DNA of 64,000 nt from Hydrogenophaga sp. GTDB taxonomy: Bacteria > Pseudomonadota > Gammaproteobacteria > Burkholderiales > Burkholderiaceae_C. The notes under the pieces were generated by a model, which saw only the letters and a program-made list of their open reading frames with translations, ran no database searches and was not told where the DNA came from. The stretch covers positions 120,960 through 184,959 of the forward strand of contig NZ_WVZN01000026.1 in NCBI RefSeq assembly GCF_011772445.1, given 5' to 3'. The position numbers were made by a program, and so were the translations under genes. Shown in pieces: positions 18,124-29,890 of the stretch. Numbering within the stretch: position 1 is the stretch's first letter; each line of letters begins with the position of its first letter.

Positions 18124-18753
18124 TTGCAAGCGCTCTATCCCGCGTTGGCCACGGTGGCCGCCTACCTGATCGGGTCCCTCTCCTTCGCGGTGATCGTGAG
18201 CCGCCTGATGGGCCTGTCCGACCCCCGCACCTACGGCAGCAAGAACCCCGGCGCCACCAACGTGCTGCGCTCGGGCAGCAAGGCGGCGGCCATCGTCACG
18301 CTGCTGCTGGATGCGGTGAAGGGCTGGTTGCCGGTGGTCGCGGTGATGCACTGGGGCGAGCCCTTCGGCCTGGGCGCGGGCACGGTGGCGCTGGTGGGCC
18401 TGGCGGCCTTCCTGGGACACCTCTTCCCGGTGTTCTTCAGGTTCCAGGGCGGCAAGGGCGTGGCCACGGCGGCCGGCGTCATCCTCGGCTTCAACCCCTG
18501 GCTGGGGCTGGCCTCGCTGCTCACCTGGCTGATCATCGCCTTCTTCTTCCGCTATTCCTCGCTGGCGTCCATCGTCACGGCGGTGTTCGCGCCGGCCTAC
18601 TACCTGCTGGGCGGCGGCGTGGCCTGGGAGGCGCCGGGCGTGATGGTGCTGAGCCTGGCCGTGATGGCGGTGCTGCTGGTGTGGCGCCACGCCGAAAACA
18701 TCAACCGCCTGCTGGCCGGCAAGGAAAGCAAACTGGGAGCGAAGAAGGCATGA
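18124..18753 (+). CDS. plsY: Glycerol-3-phosphate acyltransferase PlsY
   Basis: PlsY transfers the acyl group of acyl-phosphate to glycerol-3-phosphate, the first step of phospholipid synthesis, in the inner membrane. The conserved motifs [44 protein letters not shown] and the late [13 protein letters not shown] are present, with five or so spans. I prefer the TTG at 18124: GAGGAG lies six bases before it but directly abuts the ATG at 18118, and the TTG frame aligns better with the usual N-terminus. The stop overlaps the next start by four bases. Confidence 0.93.
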   Translation: MQALYPALATVAAYLIGSLSFAVIVSRLMGLSDPRTYGSKNPGATNVLRSGSKAAAIVTLLLDAVKGWLPVVAVMHWGEPFGLGAGTVALVGLAAFLGHLFPVFFRFQGGKGVATAAGVILGFNPWLGLASLLTWLIIAFFFRYSSLASIVTAVFAPAYYLLGGGVAWEAPGVMVLSLAVMAVLLVWRHAENINRLLAGKESKLGAKKA

Positions 18754-19109
18754 GCCCGAAGGACATCACCCGCGTCGGCATGGCCGCGCGCTACAGCGAA
18801 GCCGCCGTGTTCAACGGCACCGTGTTCCTGGCGGGCATGGTGCCCGAGCGCGGCGACACCGACATCCGCGGCCAGACCGAGGACGTGCTGCAGCAGGTGG
18901 CGCAGCGCCTGCAGGAATGCGGCAGCGACAAATCGCGCATCCTGCGGGTCGAGATCTACCTCACCGACATCCGCGACATCGCCGCGATGAACGAGGTCTG
19001 GGACGCCTGGGTGGTGCCCGGCGCCGCGCCGCCGCGCGCCACCGTGCAGGCCGCGCTGGCCAACCCGGCGTACCGCATCGAAATCGTCGTCACCGCTGCG
19101 CAGGCCTGA
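18750..19109 (+). CDS. RidA/YjgF-family protein
   Basis: A 119-residue protein of the RidA family, which clears reactive enamine/imine intermediates or has related deaminase roles. It has the opening [18 protein letters not shown], the central [21 protein letters not shown], and the conserved arginine of [13 protein letters not shown]. Its ATG overlaps the plsY stop (ATGA), so the two are translationally coupled; the functional link is unclear. Confidence 0.9.
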   Translation: MSPKDITRVGMAARYSEAAVFNGTVFLAGMVPERGDTDIRGQTEDVLQQVAQRLQECGSDKSRILRVEIYLTDIRDIAAMNEVWDAWVVPGAAPPRATVQAALANPAYRIEIVVTAAQA

Positions 19110-19124
19110 ACGATCACGGCGCGA

Positions 19125-19772
19125 TCAGTAACGACGCTCGAGTGTCATCTGGTCGTTGCTGCGCTGCATCTGGAAGCGCGAGAGAAAGCTGTTGCCCAGC
19201 AGCACATACGGCATGGGCTGCGGTAGCACGATGGCGCCCACCGCGTGCAGCTGCGCGTCGCCCACGCGCACCGAGTCGAGGTTGAGGCGGTAACCGATGG
19301 CCGCGCCGTTGGCGGTCTGCACGGTGACGCGCTGGCCGCGCTGGTAGTCGAGGTTGATGCGTTTGGCCTCGGACTCGCCGAGGATGACTTGCGTGGCGCC
19401 GGTGTCCACCATGAACTGCACCGCGCGGCCGTTGATCTGGCCCTGGGGCATGAAATGGCCGCTGCCGTCGGCCGTGAGCACCACGCGCTGGCTTCTGCCT
19501 GAGGCCTCGGTGGCCGCGCCACCCAGATGAACGGGTGCCTCGCCCAGGCGCAGGGTCTGGCGTTTGCCGCCGATGTCGATGACCGCCGCATCACCCTGCA
19601 CCGACACCAGGCGCACGCCCTGGTGCGCCTGGCCCGCCGCCATGAAGCGCGGCGCGCCGCCATCGATGACGACCAGGGCCTTGCTGCCCGACACGCCCGA
19701 GAGCGACACCGATTGCGCGAAGCCCATGGCGGCCGCGCTGCACAGCACCGCCGCAACGAGCCCGCGCCGCAT
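19125..19772 (-). CDS. Exported retropepsin-like aspartic protease (TIGR02281 type)
   Basis: A 215-residue protein with a signal peptide (ends MGFAQS) and a C-terminal single-domain retropepsin fold. The catalytic aspartate lies in QFMVDTGATQVILGESEA, and the flap and closing strands are represented by LDSVRVGDAQLHAVGAIV and VLLGNSFLSRF. Such enzymes act as dimers; the periplasmic substrate is unknown. It starts two bases beyond the yajQ stop, so both are on one transcript. Confidence 0.88.
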   Translation of the reverse strand: MRRGLVAAVLCSAAAMGFAQSVSLSGVSGSKALVVIDGGAPRFMAAGQAHQGVRLVSVQGDAAVIDIGGKRQTLRLGEAPVHLGGAATEASGRSQRVVLTADGSGHFMPQGQINGRAVQFMVDTGATQVILGESEAKRINLDYQRGQRVTVQTANGAAIGYRLNLDSVRVGDAQLHAVGAIVLPQPMPYVLLGNSFLSRFQMQRSNDQMTLERRY

Positions 19773-19774
19773 GT

Positions 19775-20260
19775 TCAGTCTCGGAAGTTGTTGAAGGACA
19801 GTGGGAGGTCCTTCATCTCGCTCTTGATGATGGCCATGGTGGCCTGCAGGTCGTCGCGCTTGGCGCCGGTCACGCGCACCGCGTCGCCCTGGATGGCGGC
19901 CTGCACCTTGAGCTTGCTGGCCTTGATGGCCTGCTGGATCTTCTTGCCGTCTTCGGTGGCGATGCCGTTGCGCACCTTGGCCACCTGCTTGACCTTGTCG
20001 CCGCCCACCTTCTCGACCTTGCCCATGTCGAGGAAGCGCACGTCCACGTTGCGCTTGGCGAGCTTGTTGCGCAGCACGTCCTCGATCTGCTGGAGCTGGA
20101 AATCGGCGTCGCCTGTCAGGGTGATCTCCTTGTCCTTCAACTCGATCGCGGCGCTGGTGCCCTTGAAGTCGAAGCGCGTGCCGATCTCGCGCGCGACCTG
20201 ATCGACGGCATTCTTGACTTCAACGAGATCGGCTTCGAGGACGGTGTCGAACGAGGGCAT
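19775..20260 (-). CDS. yajQ: YajQ-family nucleotide (cyclic di-GMP) binding protein
   Basis: A 161-residue cytoplasmic protein with the full YajQ pattern: [20 protein letters not shown] at the start, [18 protein letters not shown], the [14 protein letters not shown] helix and the C-terminal [16 protein letters not shown]. YajQ homologues bind cyclic di-GMP in Xanthomonas and affect virulence gene control; whether that holds here is unknown. It is divergent from murB with 33 bases between start codons. Confidence 0.95.
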   Translation of the reverse strand: MPSFDTVLEADLVEVKNAVDQVAREIGTRFDFKGTSAAIELKDKEITLTGDADFQLQQIEDVLRNKLAKRNVDVRFLDMGKVEKVGGDKVKQVAKVRNGIATEDGKKIQQAIKASKLKVQAAIQGDAVRVTGAKRDDLQATMAIIKSEMKDLPLSFNNFRD

Positions 20261-20293
20261 GGCGAGGGAGCAGTGGGTGAGAAAATCGCGGCC

Positions 20294-21346
20294 ATGATAG
20301 TCGAGAAGCAGGTGCCTCTACAGGGCTACAACAGCTTTGGCATTGTGGCCAAGGCGCACCACCTCGTGCGCATCCGCGACGAGGCCGACCTGGCCGCGCT
20401 GCGCGCCTCCGCGCCCTGGGCCGAGCTCACCCGCGTGGCCGCCCCGTTCGTGCTGGGCGGCGGCAGCAACCTGGTGATCACGGGCGATGTGAGGCCTTTG
20501 GTGCTCAAGGTGGAGATCGCCGGCCGGCGCCTGATGGAGGAAACGCCCAGAGGCTGGCTGGTGGAGGCCGGCGCGGGTGAGAACTGGCACGACTTCGTGC
20601 AATGGACGCTGGAGCAGGGCTGGCCCGGGCTCGAAAACCTGGCGCTCATTCCCGGCACCGTGGGTGCTTCGCCGGTGCAGAACATCGGCGCCTATGGCGT
20701 GGAACTGCAGGACCGTTTCCACTCGCTCGACGCCATCGACCTGCGCACGGGCGAGCGCTTCACGCTCGACGCCGCGCAATGCGGCTTCGGCTACCGCGAT
20801 TCGGTGTTCAAGCACGTGCCCACCGACGCGCGAGATTTCGGTCTGGGCGGACGCGCGCTCATCACCCGGGTGCGCTTCTGGCTGCCCAAGGCCTGGAAAC
20901 CGGTGCTGGGCTATGCGGACCTGGAGCGCAAGATCGCCGAGACGGGCAACACGGCCCCGGACGCGCAGACGATCTTCGACTGGATCTGCGCCATCCGCCG
21001 CGCCAAGCTGCCGGACCCGGCGGTGATCGGCAATGCCGGCAGCTTCTTCAAGAACCCCACGGTGACGCCGGACCAGTGCGCGGACATCATCGCGCGCGAC
21101 CCGAAGGTGGTGCACTATCCCATGCCCGACGGCACGGTGAAGCTGGCCGCGGGCTGGCTGATCGACGCCTGCGGCTGGAAGGGGCGCGGCGTGGGCAACG
21201 CAGGCGTGTACGACAAACAGGCCCTGGTGCTCGTGAACCGCGGTGGCGCCACCGGGGGCGAGGTGGTCACGCTGGCCAAGGCGATCCAGACCAGCGTGTA
21301 CGAGCGCTTCGGCATCCGGCTGGAGCCGGAGCCGGTGGTGATCTGA
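20294..21346 (+). CDS. murB: UDP-N-acetylenolpyruvoylglucosamine reductase
   Basis: MurB is the flavin enzyme that reduces UDP-GlcNAc-enolpyruvate to UDP-MurNAc in peptidoglycan synthesis. The FAD-binding region shows LGGGSNLVI and [20 protein letters not shown]. The active-site serine region [12 protein letters not shown] and the late [19 protein letters not shown] are intact. It is a type I MurB of 350 residues. The ATG at 20294 matches homologue starts; a GTG at 20273 with GGGAG upstream is an alternative. Confidence 0.96.
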   Translation: MIVEKQVPLQGYNSFGIVAKAHHLVRIRDEADLAALRASAPWAELTRVAAPFVLGGGSNLVITGDVRPLVLKVEIAGRRLMEETPRGWLVEAGAGENWHDFVQWTLEQGWPGLENLALIPGTVGASPVQNIGAYGVELQDRFHSLDAIDLRTGERFTLDAAQCGFGYRDSVFKHVPTDARDFGLGGRALITRVRFWLPKAWKPVLGYADLERKIAETGNTAPDAQTIFDWICAIRRAKLPDPAVIGNAGSFFKNPTVTPDQCADIIARDPKVVHYPMPDGTVKLAAGWLIDACGWKGRGVGNAGVYDKQALVLVNRGGATGGEVVTLAKAIQTSVYERFGIRLEPEPVVI

Positions 21347-21369
21347 ACGCACTTCAGGGAGGCATGACG

Positions 21370-21720
21370 ATGGCCAGACACCCGGTGTTCTCGTACAGGT
21401 TCGCGAAGATCCATGCCCTGTACGTGCAGAAGGCCCAGCGAAAGCAACGCACCAGCGAAGAGGTGGATCAGATCATTTGCTGGCTGACCGGTTACGACGC
21501 GGCAGGTCTGCGCCAGCAGGTCGAGGGCGAGAACGACCTGGAGACCTTCTTTGCCGAGGCGCCGCGCATGCACCCGAACACCGCGCTCATCAAGGGCGTG
21601 GTCTGCGGGGTCCGGGTGGAGGAAGTCGAGGACCCGCTGATGCGCAAGATCCGCTACCTGGACAAGCTGATCGACGAGCTGGCCAAGGGCAAGGCCATGG
21701 AAAAGATCCTGAGGCAATGA
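21370..21720 (+). CDS. DUF2200 protein
   Basis: A 116-residue protein that matches the DUF2200 pattern: [45 protein letters not shown] and [19 protein letters not shown]. No biochemical role is established for this family. The start at 21370 is chosen over 21364 because AGGGAGG then lies at a normal distance. It is followed closely by the DUF4256 gene and is probably co-transcribed with it. Confidence 0.88.
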   Translation: MARHPVFSYRFAKIHALYVQKAQRKQRTSEEVDQIICWLTGYDAAGLRQQVEGENDLETFFAEAPRMHPNTALIKGVVCGVRVEEVEDPLMRKIRYLDKLIDELAKGKAMEKILRQ

Positions 21721-21734
21721 AGGGCAACACCACC

Positions 21735-22280
21735 ATGAAGACGACCGAACGCGAACAACTGCTGCAGACGCTGAAGACCCGCTTCGAGAAGCATTCCGAG
21801 CGCCACAAGGGCCTGGATTGGGCAGAGGTGCGCGCGCGGCTGGAGAAGAACCCGAAGGCGCTGGAGTCCTTGCGCCAGATGGAGGCCACGGGCGGCGAGC
21901 CGGACGTCATCGGTCGCGAGAAATCCTCGGGGCCGTTTCTCTTCTGCGACTGCTCGCCGGAAACCCCCACGGGCCGCCGCAGCCTGTGCTACGACCGCGA
22001 GGCCCTGACCGCGCGCAAGGAGAACAAGCCGCAGGGCAGCGCCGTGGGCCTGGCCGACGAGATGGGCATCGAGATGCTTGACGAGGCGCAGTACCGCCAA
22101 CTGCAGGAGCTGGGCGAATTCGACCTGAAGACCTCGAGTTGGGTGGTCGCGCCGAAGGAGATCCGCGCGCTCGGCGGGGGGCTGTTCTGTGATCGCCGCT
22201 TCGGGCGGGTGTTCACGTACCACAACGGCGTGCAGTCCTACTACGCCTCGCGCGGGTTTCGGGGCCTGCTGCGCGTCTGA
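21735..22280 (+). CDS. DUF4256 protein
   Basis: A 181-residue soluble protein resembling DUF4256. It has an N-terminal helix (LLQTLKTRFEKHSERHKGLD), FLFCDCSPETPTGRRSLCYD in the middle and FDLKTSSWVVAPKEIRALGG towards the end. The function is unknown. An ATG at 21717 overlapping the previous stop is also in frame; 21735 has AAGGG upstream and fits the family start better. It is convergent with argG. Confidence 0.82.
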   Translation: MKTTEREQLLQTLKTRFEKHSERHKGLDWAEVRARLEKNPKALESLRQMEATGGEPDVIGREKSSGPFLFCDCSPETPTGRRSLCYDREALTARKENKPQGSAVGLADEMGIEMLDEAQYRQLQELGEFDLKTSSWVVAPKEIRALGGGLFCDRRFGRVFTYHNGVQSYYASRGFRGLLRV

Positions 22281-22308
22281 ACGCGGCGCTGGCCGGATGG
22301 TGGCCAAC

Positions 22309-22338
22309 AAAAAAGGGCCCGCCAACTGGCGAGCCCTT
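22309..22338 (-). terminator. Rho-independent terminator of argG
   Basis: The minus strand forms a twelve-base stem (AAGGGCTCGCCA/TGGCGGGCCCTT) with one mismatch and a two-base loop, followed by six T. It lies 22 bases beyond the argG stop codon. Confidence 0.88.
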
Positions 22339-22360
22339 CGAACGGAGCGGTGGATTCGCC

Positions 22361-24091
<1,731 letters not shown>

Positions 24092-24131
24092 TTAGGTGGC
24101 GGCCCCGGGGCGGGCGGGTCGGGGCGGCGGC

Positions 24132-24479
24132 TCAGCGCCGGCTGGCCCAGTCGGCCGAGTCGAAGCCCACGGTGATGGCGCCATCGCTCCACTGCACCAC
24201 GGGCCGCTTGATCAGGCTCGGCCGTTCCAGCAACAGGCGGCGCGCGCTGGTGCTGTCCACCACGGCGGCGCGCGTGGCCTCGTCGAGCTGGCGCCAGGTG
24301 GTGCCCTTGCGGTTCACCAGGGTTTCCCAGCCGGCGCTGGCCAGCCAGGCGTCCAGCCCGGCCTCGGGCACGCCCTGCTTCTTGAAGTCGTGGAAGCGGT
24401 GTTCGCGGCCGTTGGCGTCCAGCCAGGCGCGCGCCTTCTTCACCGTGTCGCAGTTGGGAATGCCATGCAGCGTGATCAT
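24132..24479 (-). CDS. ArsC-family reductase-like protein (YffB/Spx type)
   Basis: A 115-residue thioredoxin-fold protein of the ArsC/YffB branch. It has IPNCDTVKKARAWLDANG with a single N-terminal cysteine, the FHDFKKQGV segment, VNRKGTTWRQL, and ERPSLIKRPVVQ with the conserved Arg-Pro. YffB-type proteins are glutathione-dependent thiol reductases of unclear substrate; arsenate reduction is not implied. It is divergent from folC, with 57 bases between starts. Confidence 0.9.
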   Translation of the reverse strand: MITLHGIPNCDTVKKARAWLDANGREHRFHDFKKQGVPEAGLDAWLASAGWETLVNRKGTTWRQLDEATRAAVVDSTSARRLLLERPSLIKRPVVQWSDGAITVGFDSADWASRR

Positions 24480-24536
24480 GGTCGGGGATTGTCCGTCACC
24501 GCTGTCGGGCCAGGAGGTGGGTGGGACAATCGCGGG

Positions 24537-25883
24537 ATGCTTGAGATCCCCGTTCCCGACCATCCCGTGACGCTGGCCGACTGGCTCGCCCACGCCGAGC
24601 GCCTGCACCCGCAGGCCATCGACATGGGCCTGGAGCGCGTGCAGACCGTGGCGCGGCGCATGGGCCTGCAACTGAACTGCCCGGTGATCACCGTGGCCGG
24701 CACCAACGGCAAGGGCAGCACCTGCGCCATGCTGGAGTCCGTCTACACGCAGTCGGGCTATCGCACGGGCGTGTACACCTCGCCGCACCTGGTGCATTTC
24801 GAGGAGCGCTGCCGCATCGCGGGCGAGGTGGTGTCGGCCGAGGAACTCGTGCCCGCCATGGCCGAGGTGGACGTGGCGCGGCGCGGGCAGGGCGGCGAGG
24901 CCGAAGTGAGCCTGACCTACTTCGAGTTCACCACGCTGGCCATCCTGCGCACCATCTCGCGCGCGTCGGTGGACGTGGCCATCCTCGAAGTCGGCCTGGG
25001 CGGCCGGCTCGACGCGGTCAACATCCTCGACGCCGACTGCGCCGTCATCACCAGCATCGACCTCGACCACATGGCCCTGCTGGGCCCCGACCGCGAGAGC
25101 ATCGGCCGCGAGAAGGCCGGCATCATGCGCACCGGCCGCCCCGTGGTGGTGAGCGACCCGGCGGTGCCGCAGAGCGTGATCGACCACGCCCGCGAAATCG
25201 ACGCGGACCTCTGGCGCGTGGGCGTCGACTTCCACGTCGCGGGCGACCAGCAGCAATGGGGCTGGGCCACGCACCCCTCGCGTGGCGGGCGGCGCTACAG
25301 CGGACTGGCCTACCCGGCGCTGCGCGGCGCCAACCAACTGCTCAACGCGGCCGGCGTGCTCGCCGCCATCGAAACCCTGCGCGCTCGCCTGCCCGTCACG
25401 GCCCAGGCCGTGCGCACCGGCTTCGTGCTGGTGGAGTTGCCCGGGCGTTTCCAGATCGTGCCCGGGCGGCCCACGCTGGTGCTCGACGTGGCGCACAACC
25501 CGCACTCGGTGGCCGCGCTCGCCGTCAACCTGGACGCCATGGGTTTCTACCCGCGCACGCACGCGGTGTTCGGCGCCATGGCCGACAAGGACCTGAACAC
25601 CATGCTCGCCCGCATCGCCCCGCTGATCGACCGTTGGTACCTCACCGATCTTCCCCTGCCGCGCGCGAGCCGGGCCGCGGATCTGCGGCCCCTGGTAGAG
25701 GCCCTGCCCGGCGCCATCCCACGCGAGACCAGCACCCACGCCAGCCCGCGCGAGGCATTGGCCGCGGCCCTGGGCGCGGTGGACCCCGCTGATAGAATCG
25801 TGGTCTTTGGCTCGTTCTACACCGTCGGTGGTGTGCTGCAGGACGGATTGCCGAAACTCGCGGCCCCGCACCTCGCCGCCTGA
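24537..25883 (+). CDS. folC: Folylpolyglutamate/dihydrofolate synthase
   Basis: FolC makes dihydrofolate from dihydropteroate and adds glutamates to folates. This 448-residue Mur-ligase relative has the P-loop TVAGTNGKGSTCAMLESV, the VYTSPHLVHFEERCRI loop, the EVGLGGRLDAVN motif and the C-terminal VLDVAHNPHSVAAL. It is first in a run folC-SPOR-cvpA-purF-metZ-gltX, extending the order folC-dedD-cvpA-purF known from E. coli. Confidence 0.96.
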   Translation: MLEIPVPDHPVTLADWLAHAERLHPQAIDMGLERVQTVARRMGLQLNCPVITVAGTNGKGSTCAMLESVYTQSGYRTGVYTSPHLVHFEERCRIAGEVVSAEELVPAMAEVDVARRGQGGEAEVSLTYFEFTTLAILRTISRASVDVAILEVGLGGRLDAVNILDADCAVITSIDLDHMALLGPDRESIGREKAGIMRTGRPVVVSDPAVPQSVIDHAREIDADLWRVGVDFHVAGDQQQWGWATHPSRGGRRYSGLAYPALRGANQLLNAAGVLAAIETLRARLPVTAQAVRTGFVLVELPGRFQIVPGRPTLVLDVAHNPHSVAALAVNLDAMGFYPRTHAVFGAMADKDLNTMLARIAPLIDRWYLTDLPLPRASRAADLRPLVEALPGAIPRETSTHASPREALAAALGAVDPADRIVVFGSFYTVGGVLQDGLPKLAAPHLAA

Positions 25884-25912
25884 ACCGTGCCGACCCAGGC
25901 CCTCGCGACCCC

Positions 25913-26644
25913 ATGATCAGCTCACGCTCCGGCTCCCAGGGCAGCGCATCCGCACCGCCTCCCACCATCGAAGCGGTGCGCCGCCGGGCGCGGCACCGCC
26001 TCATCGGCGCCAGCATCCTGGTCGCCGCCGGCGTCATCGGCTTCCCGCTGCTGTTCGACAGCCAGCCGCGCCCGATTTCGGTGGATATCCCGATCGAGAT
26101 CCCCGCCCGCGACGGCGCGCCGCCGCTGGCGGGCGCGAGCCGGCCAGCCCCGGCGCCCACGCCCTCGCCGGCACATGCCCCGTCTCCGGTGCCAACGCCT
26201 GCTCCCGCGCCAGCGCCCAGCCCGGCACCCGCGCCCAGCCCGGCACCGGCGCCATCACCCAGCCCGGCACCGGTGCCATCGCCCAGTCCCGCGCCCGCGC
26301 CAGTGGCTCCCGCGCCGGCGCCCGCCCCCGAGCCCGCCAAGCGCGACGCCGCCGAGGCCGCGCGCGCCCAGGCCATTCTGCGTGGCCAGCAGCCGCCCGC
26401 GGCCAGCACCGCCAACGAGCGCGTGGTCGTCCAGGTGGGCGCCTTCGCCGACGAGGCCCGCGCCCGCGAGGCGCGGCAGAAGCTGGAGCGCGCCGGCCTC
26501 AAGACCTACGTGAACGTGGCGCAGACGTCCGAAGGCAAGCGCACCCGCGTGCGCGTGGGCCCCTTCGACAGCCGTGCCGAGGCCGAGAAGGCCGCCGCGC
26601 GCGTCAAGGCGCTGGGCCTGCCGGCCGCCATCCTCACGCTCTGA
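25913..26644 (+). CDS. SPOR-domain cell-division-type protein (DedD-like)
   Basis: A 243-residue bitopic membrane protein. A cytoplasmic head of about 30 residues is followed by one membrane span (LIGASILVAAGVIGFPLLF), a long Pro/Ala/Ser linker made of imperfect APAPSPAP repeats (about residues 78-140), and a C-terminal SPOR domain (VVVQVGAFADEARAREARQK to the end). SPOR domains bind denuded septal peptidoglycan. Its place between folC and cvpA is that of E. coli dedD. Confidence 0.9.
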   Translation: MISSRSGSQGSASAPPPTIEAVRRRARHRLIGASILVAAGVIGFPLLFDSQPRPISVDIPIEIPARDGAPPLAGASRPAPAPTPSPAHAPSPVPTPAPAPAPSPAPAPSPAPAPSPSPAPVPSPSPAPAPVAPAPAPAPEPAKRDAAEAARAQAILRGQQPPAASTANERVVVQVGAFADEARAREARQKLERAGLKTYVNVAQTSEGKRTRVRVGPFDSRAEAEKAAARVKALGLPAAILTL

Positions 26645-26658
26645 GCGGAGGGCGCTCC

Positions 26659-27144
26659 ATGCTGCTGACCGACTGGGTGCTGCTCACGCTGCTGGTGCTG
26701 TCGGTGCTGCTGGGCATCTGGCGTGGCCTCGTGTTCGAGGTGCTGTCGGTGCTCGGCTGGGTGGTCGCCTTCCTGTGCGCCCAGGCCTTCGCTGCCGACG
26801 TCGTGCCCTACTTGCCCATCGACAAGGTCGCCCCACCGCTGCAACTGGCGATCGGTTTCGCGCTGGTCTTCATCGCGGTGGCCTTCCTCGGCGGCCTGGT
26901 CGCCTGGCTGGTGCAGAAATTCGTCAACACCGTGGGCCTGCGCCCCGTCGACCGCGTGCTCGGCGGTGCCTTCGGGCTGCTGCGAGGCCTGGTCATCCTG
27001 CTGGCCATCGCTCTGGTCATCACCATGACGCAGATGCAAACGGCCGCCTGGTGGCAGGGCTCACCCACCGCCAACGCGCTCAGCGGCACGCTGCAACAGG
27101 CCAAACCGCTGTTGCCCGACCCGCTCGCTCGCTACATCCCCTGA
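26659..27144 (+). CDS. cvpA: CvpA-family membrane protein
   Basis: A 161-residue inner-membrane protein with four predicted spans and the family motif GIWRGLVFEVLSVLGWVVAF near the start, then FVNTVGLRPVDRVLGGAFGLLRG. CvpA is needed for colicin V production in E. coli, and more generally for envelope stress tolerance; the molecular role is unclear. It sits 30 bases upstream of purF, the universal partner in this operon. Confidence 0.93.
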   Translation: MLLTDWVLLTLLVLSVLLGIWRGLVFEVLSVLGWVVAFLCAQAFAADVVPYLPIDKVAPPLQLAIGFALVFIAVAFLGGLVAWLVQKFVNTVGLRPVDRVLGGAFGLLRGLVILLAIALVITMTQMQTAAWWQGSPTANALSGTLQQAKPLLPDPLARYIP

Positions 27145-27174
27145 ACTTCTGAACCTCTACCCAAGGACACCATC

Positions 27175-28677
27175 ATGTGTGGAATCGTCGGCGTCGTCAG
27201 CCAGACCCCGGTGAACCAGCTCATCTACGACGCGCTGCTGCTGCTGCAGCACCGCGGCCAGGACGCGGCGGGCATCGTCACCCAGCAGGGCCGCAAGTTC
27301 TTCATGCACAAGGCCAAGGGCATGGTGCGCGACATCTTCCGCACCCGCAACATGCGCGCCCTGCCGGGCAACTGCGGCCTGGGCCAGGCGCGCTACCCCA
27401 CGGCCGGCAACGCCTACAGCGAGGAAGAGGCCCAGCCCTTCTACGTGAACGCGCCCTTCGGCCTGGTGCTGGTGCACAACGGCAACCTGACGAACGCCCA
27501 CGCGCTCAAGCAGGAGCTGTTCCAGACCGACCACCGCCACATCAACACCGAGAGCGACTCCGAGGTGCTGCTCAACGTGCTGGCGCACGAACTGGAAAAG
27601 TGCACGCGTGGCGAGCCGCTGAAGCCGGCCGACGTGTTCGCCGCCGTGCGCGGCGTGCATGCGCGCGTGAAGGGCTCCTACGCGGTGGTGGCGCTGATCG
27701 CCGGCCATGGCCTGCTGGCCTTTCGCGACCCCTTCGGCATCCGCCCGCTGTGCATCGGCCGGCACGAGGGCAGCGTGATGGTGGCCAGCGAGTCCGTCAC
27801 GCTGGAGGGCTCGGGCTTCAACTTCGAACGCGACGTGTTGCCTGGTGAGGCGGTGTTTGTCACGCTCGAGGGCGAGATGCACGCCGAGCGCTGCGCCCCG
27901 AACGCGGTGCTCAAGCCCTGCATCTTCGAATACGTCTACCTCGCGCGGCCCGACTCCGTCATGAACGGCATCTCGGTCTATCAGGCGCGCCTGAACCTGG
28001 GCACCACGCTGGCCAAGCGCGTGATCTCCACCGTGCCGCCGAACGAGATCGACGTGGTGATCCCCATCCCCGAATCCTCCCGCCCGAGCGCGATGGAGCT
28101 CGCGCGCCTGCTGGGTCTGCCCTACCGCGAAGGCTTCGTGAAGAACCGCTATGTGGGCCGCACCTTCATCATGCCCGGCCAGGCCGTTCGCAAGAAGTCG
28201 GTGCGTCAGAAGCTCAACGTCATCGGCAGCGAGTTCAAAGGCCGCAACGTGCTGCTGGTCGACGATTCCATCGTGCGCGGCACCACCAGCCGCGAAATCG
28301 TGCAGATGGCGCGCGACGCCGGCGCGCGCAAGGTCTACCTGGCCAGCGCGGCGCCGCCGGTGCGCTTCCCCAACGTCTACGGCATCGACATGCCGACACC
28401 CGGCGAACTCGTCGCCCATGGCCGTTCGGTGGAAGAGGTGCGCGAGATCATCGGCTGCGACGCGCTCATCTATCAGGACGTGGACGGCATGAAGCAGGCG
28501 GTGGGCTCGCTCAATGGCGCGCTCGATGGCTTCGATGCCTCGTGCTTCGACGGCGTTTACGTCACCGGCGACATCACGCCGCAGGACATCGAACGGCTCA
28601 ACCAGGGCCGCCCGCAAAGCGAAGAGGGCGAAGAGGACACCTCGCGCCTGGCCTTGCCGAACGCCCAGGAGGCCTGA
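27175..28677 (+). CDS. purF: Amidophosphoribosyltransferase
   Basis: PurF makes phosphoribosylamine from PRPP and glutamine, the first committed step of purine synthesis. The protein starts MCGIVGVV, with Cys2 as the glutaminase nucleophile after Met removal. The glutaminase domain continues with GQARYPTAG and HNGNLTN, and the PRPP site is VLLVDDSIVRGTTSRE. Length (500) is normal. Its 3' end carries the GGAGG that serves the metZ TTG start. Confidence 0.97.
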   Translation: MCGIVGVVSQTPVNQLIYDALLLLQHRGQDAAGIVTQQGRKFFMHKAKGMVRDIFRTRNMRALPGNCGLGQARYPTAGNAYSEEEAQPFYVNAPFGLVLVHNGNLTNAHALKQELFQTDHRHINTESDSEVLLNVLAHELEKCTRGEPLKPADVFAAVRGVHARVKGSYAVVALIAGHGLLAFRDPFGIRPLCIGRHEGSVMVASESVTLEGSGFNFERDVLPGEAVFVTLEGEMHAERCAPNAVLKPCIFEYVYLARPDSVMNGISVYQARLNLGTTLAKRVISTVPPNEIDVVIPIPESSRPSAMELARLLGLPYREGFVKNRYVGRTFIMPGQAVRKKSVRQKLNVIGSEFKGRNVLLVDDSIVRGTTSREIVQMARDAGARKVYLASAAPPVRFPNVYGIDMPTPGELVAHGRSVEEVREIIGCDALIYQDVDGMKQAVGSLNGALDGFDASCFDGVYVTGDITPQDIERLNQGRPQSEEGEEDTSRLALPNAQEA

Positions 28678-28678
28678 G

Positions 28679-29890
28679 TTGGACGACGAGTTGCGCAAGA
28701 CACTGCACCGCGACACGCTCGCGGTGCGCGAAGCCGTCGACCGGAGCCCCTACGGCGAGAACTCCGAGGCGCTGTACCTCACCAGTGGCTACGTGCAGTC
28801 CTCGGCCGAATCGTCGGCACGGCGCTTCGCGGGCGACGAGGACGGCTTCACTTACGGCCGCTACGGCAACCCCACGGTCACCAGTTTCGAGCGCCGCCTG
28901 GCCGCGCTCGAAGGCAGCGAGGCCGCGATGGGCACTGCCTCGGGCATGTCGGCCATCCTGATGATGTGCATGGGCCTGCTCAAGGCCGGCGACCACGTGG
29001 TGTGCTCGCGCTCCATGTTCGGCTCCACCATCAAGCTCATCGGCAGCGACCTGGGCAAGTTCGGCGTGGAGTCCACCTTCGTGCCGCAAGACGACGTGGC
29101 CGCGTGGAAGGCCGCGCTGCGCCCGAACACGAAGCTGCTGTTCGCCGAGACGCCCACCAACCCGCTCACCGAGGTCTGCGACATCCAGGCCCTGGCCGAC
29201 CTGGCGCACAACGTGGGCGCGCTGCTGTGCGTGGACAACTGCTTCGCCACGCCCGCGCTGCAGCGTCCCATGGACTTCGGCGCCGACATCGTCATGCACT
29301 CGGGCACCAAGTACCTCGACGGCCAGGGGCGCGTCATGGCCGGGGCGCTGTGCGCCAGCCAGGCCATGATCACCGAGAAATTCCTGCCGGTGCTCAAGAG
29401 CGCCGGCATGACGCTGGCCCCCTTCAACGCCTGGGTGGTGCTCAAGGGCCTGGAGACGCTGGACATCCGCATGCGCGCGCAGAGCGCCAACGCGCTCGAG
29501 CTGGCGCACTGGCTCGAATCGCATCCCTGGGTTTCGCGTGTGTACCACCCGGGCCTGGCCAGCCACCCGCAGCACGCGCTCGCAATGAAGCAGCAGTCGG
29601 GTGTGGGCGGCGCGGTGCTGTCTTTCGACGTGGTGGCCATGGATCCCGACCAGGCCCGCCAGCGCGCTTTCCACGTGCTCGACTCGCTGCGCGTGCTCTC
29701 CCTGTCCACCAACCTGGGCGACACCAAGACCCTGTGCGCGCATCCCGCGAGCACCTCGCACGGACGCCTCACCGAGGCGCAGCGCCAGGCGGCCGGCATC
29801 GGCCAGGGCCTGATCCGCGTGGCCGTGGGCCTCGAACACCTCAACGACATGCAGGCCGACCTCTCGCGCGGCCTCGACACCCTGCCGTGA
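28679..29890 (+). CDS. metZ: O-succinylhomoserine sulfhydrylase
   Basis: A 403-residue PLP enzyme of the Cys/Met metabolism family; MetZ makes homocysteine directly from O-succinylhomoserine and sulfide. It has [20 protein letters not shown], the cofactor lysine in [13 protein letters not shown], and [20 protein letters not shown]. No ATG fits; the TTG at 28679 is supported by GGAGG seven bases upstream and begins a normal N-terminus ([20 protein letters not shown]). Cystathionine enzymes are alternatives, but operon and sequence favour MetZ. Confidence 0.92.
   Translation: MDDELRKTLHRDTLAVREAVDRSPYGENSEALYLTSGYVQSSAESSARRFAGDEDGFTYGRYGNPTVTSFERRLAALEGSEAAMGTASGMSAILMMCMGLLKAGDHVVCSRSMFGSTIKLIGSDLGKFGVESTFVPQDDVAAWKAALRPNTKLLFAETPTNPLTEVCDIQALADLAHNVGALLCVDNCFATPALQRPMDFGADIVMHSGTKYLDGQGRVMAGALCASQAMITEKFLPVLKSAGMTLAPFNAWVVLKGLETLDIRMRAQSANALELAHWLESHPWVSRVYHPGLASHPQHALAMKQQSGVGGAVLSFDVVAMDPDQARQRAFHVLDSLRVLSLSTNLGDTKTLCAHPASTSHGRLTEAQRQAAGIGQGLIRVAVGLEHLNDMQADLSRGLDTLP

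Noticed and set aside
24132..24479. Arsenate reductase for arsenic resistance
   Set aside because: The sequence belongs to the YffB/Spx-like branch and no other ars gene is near.
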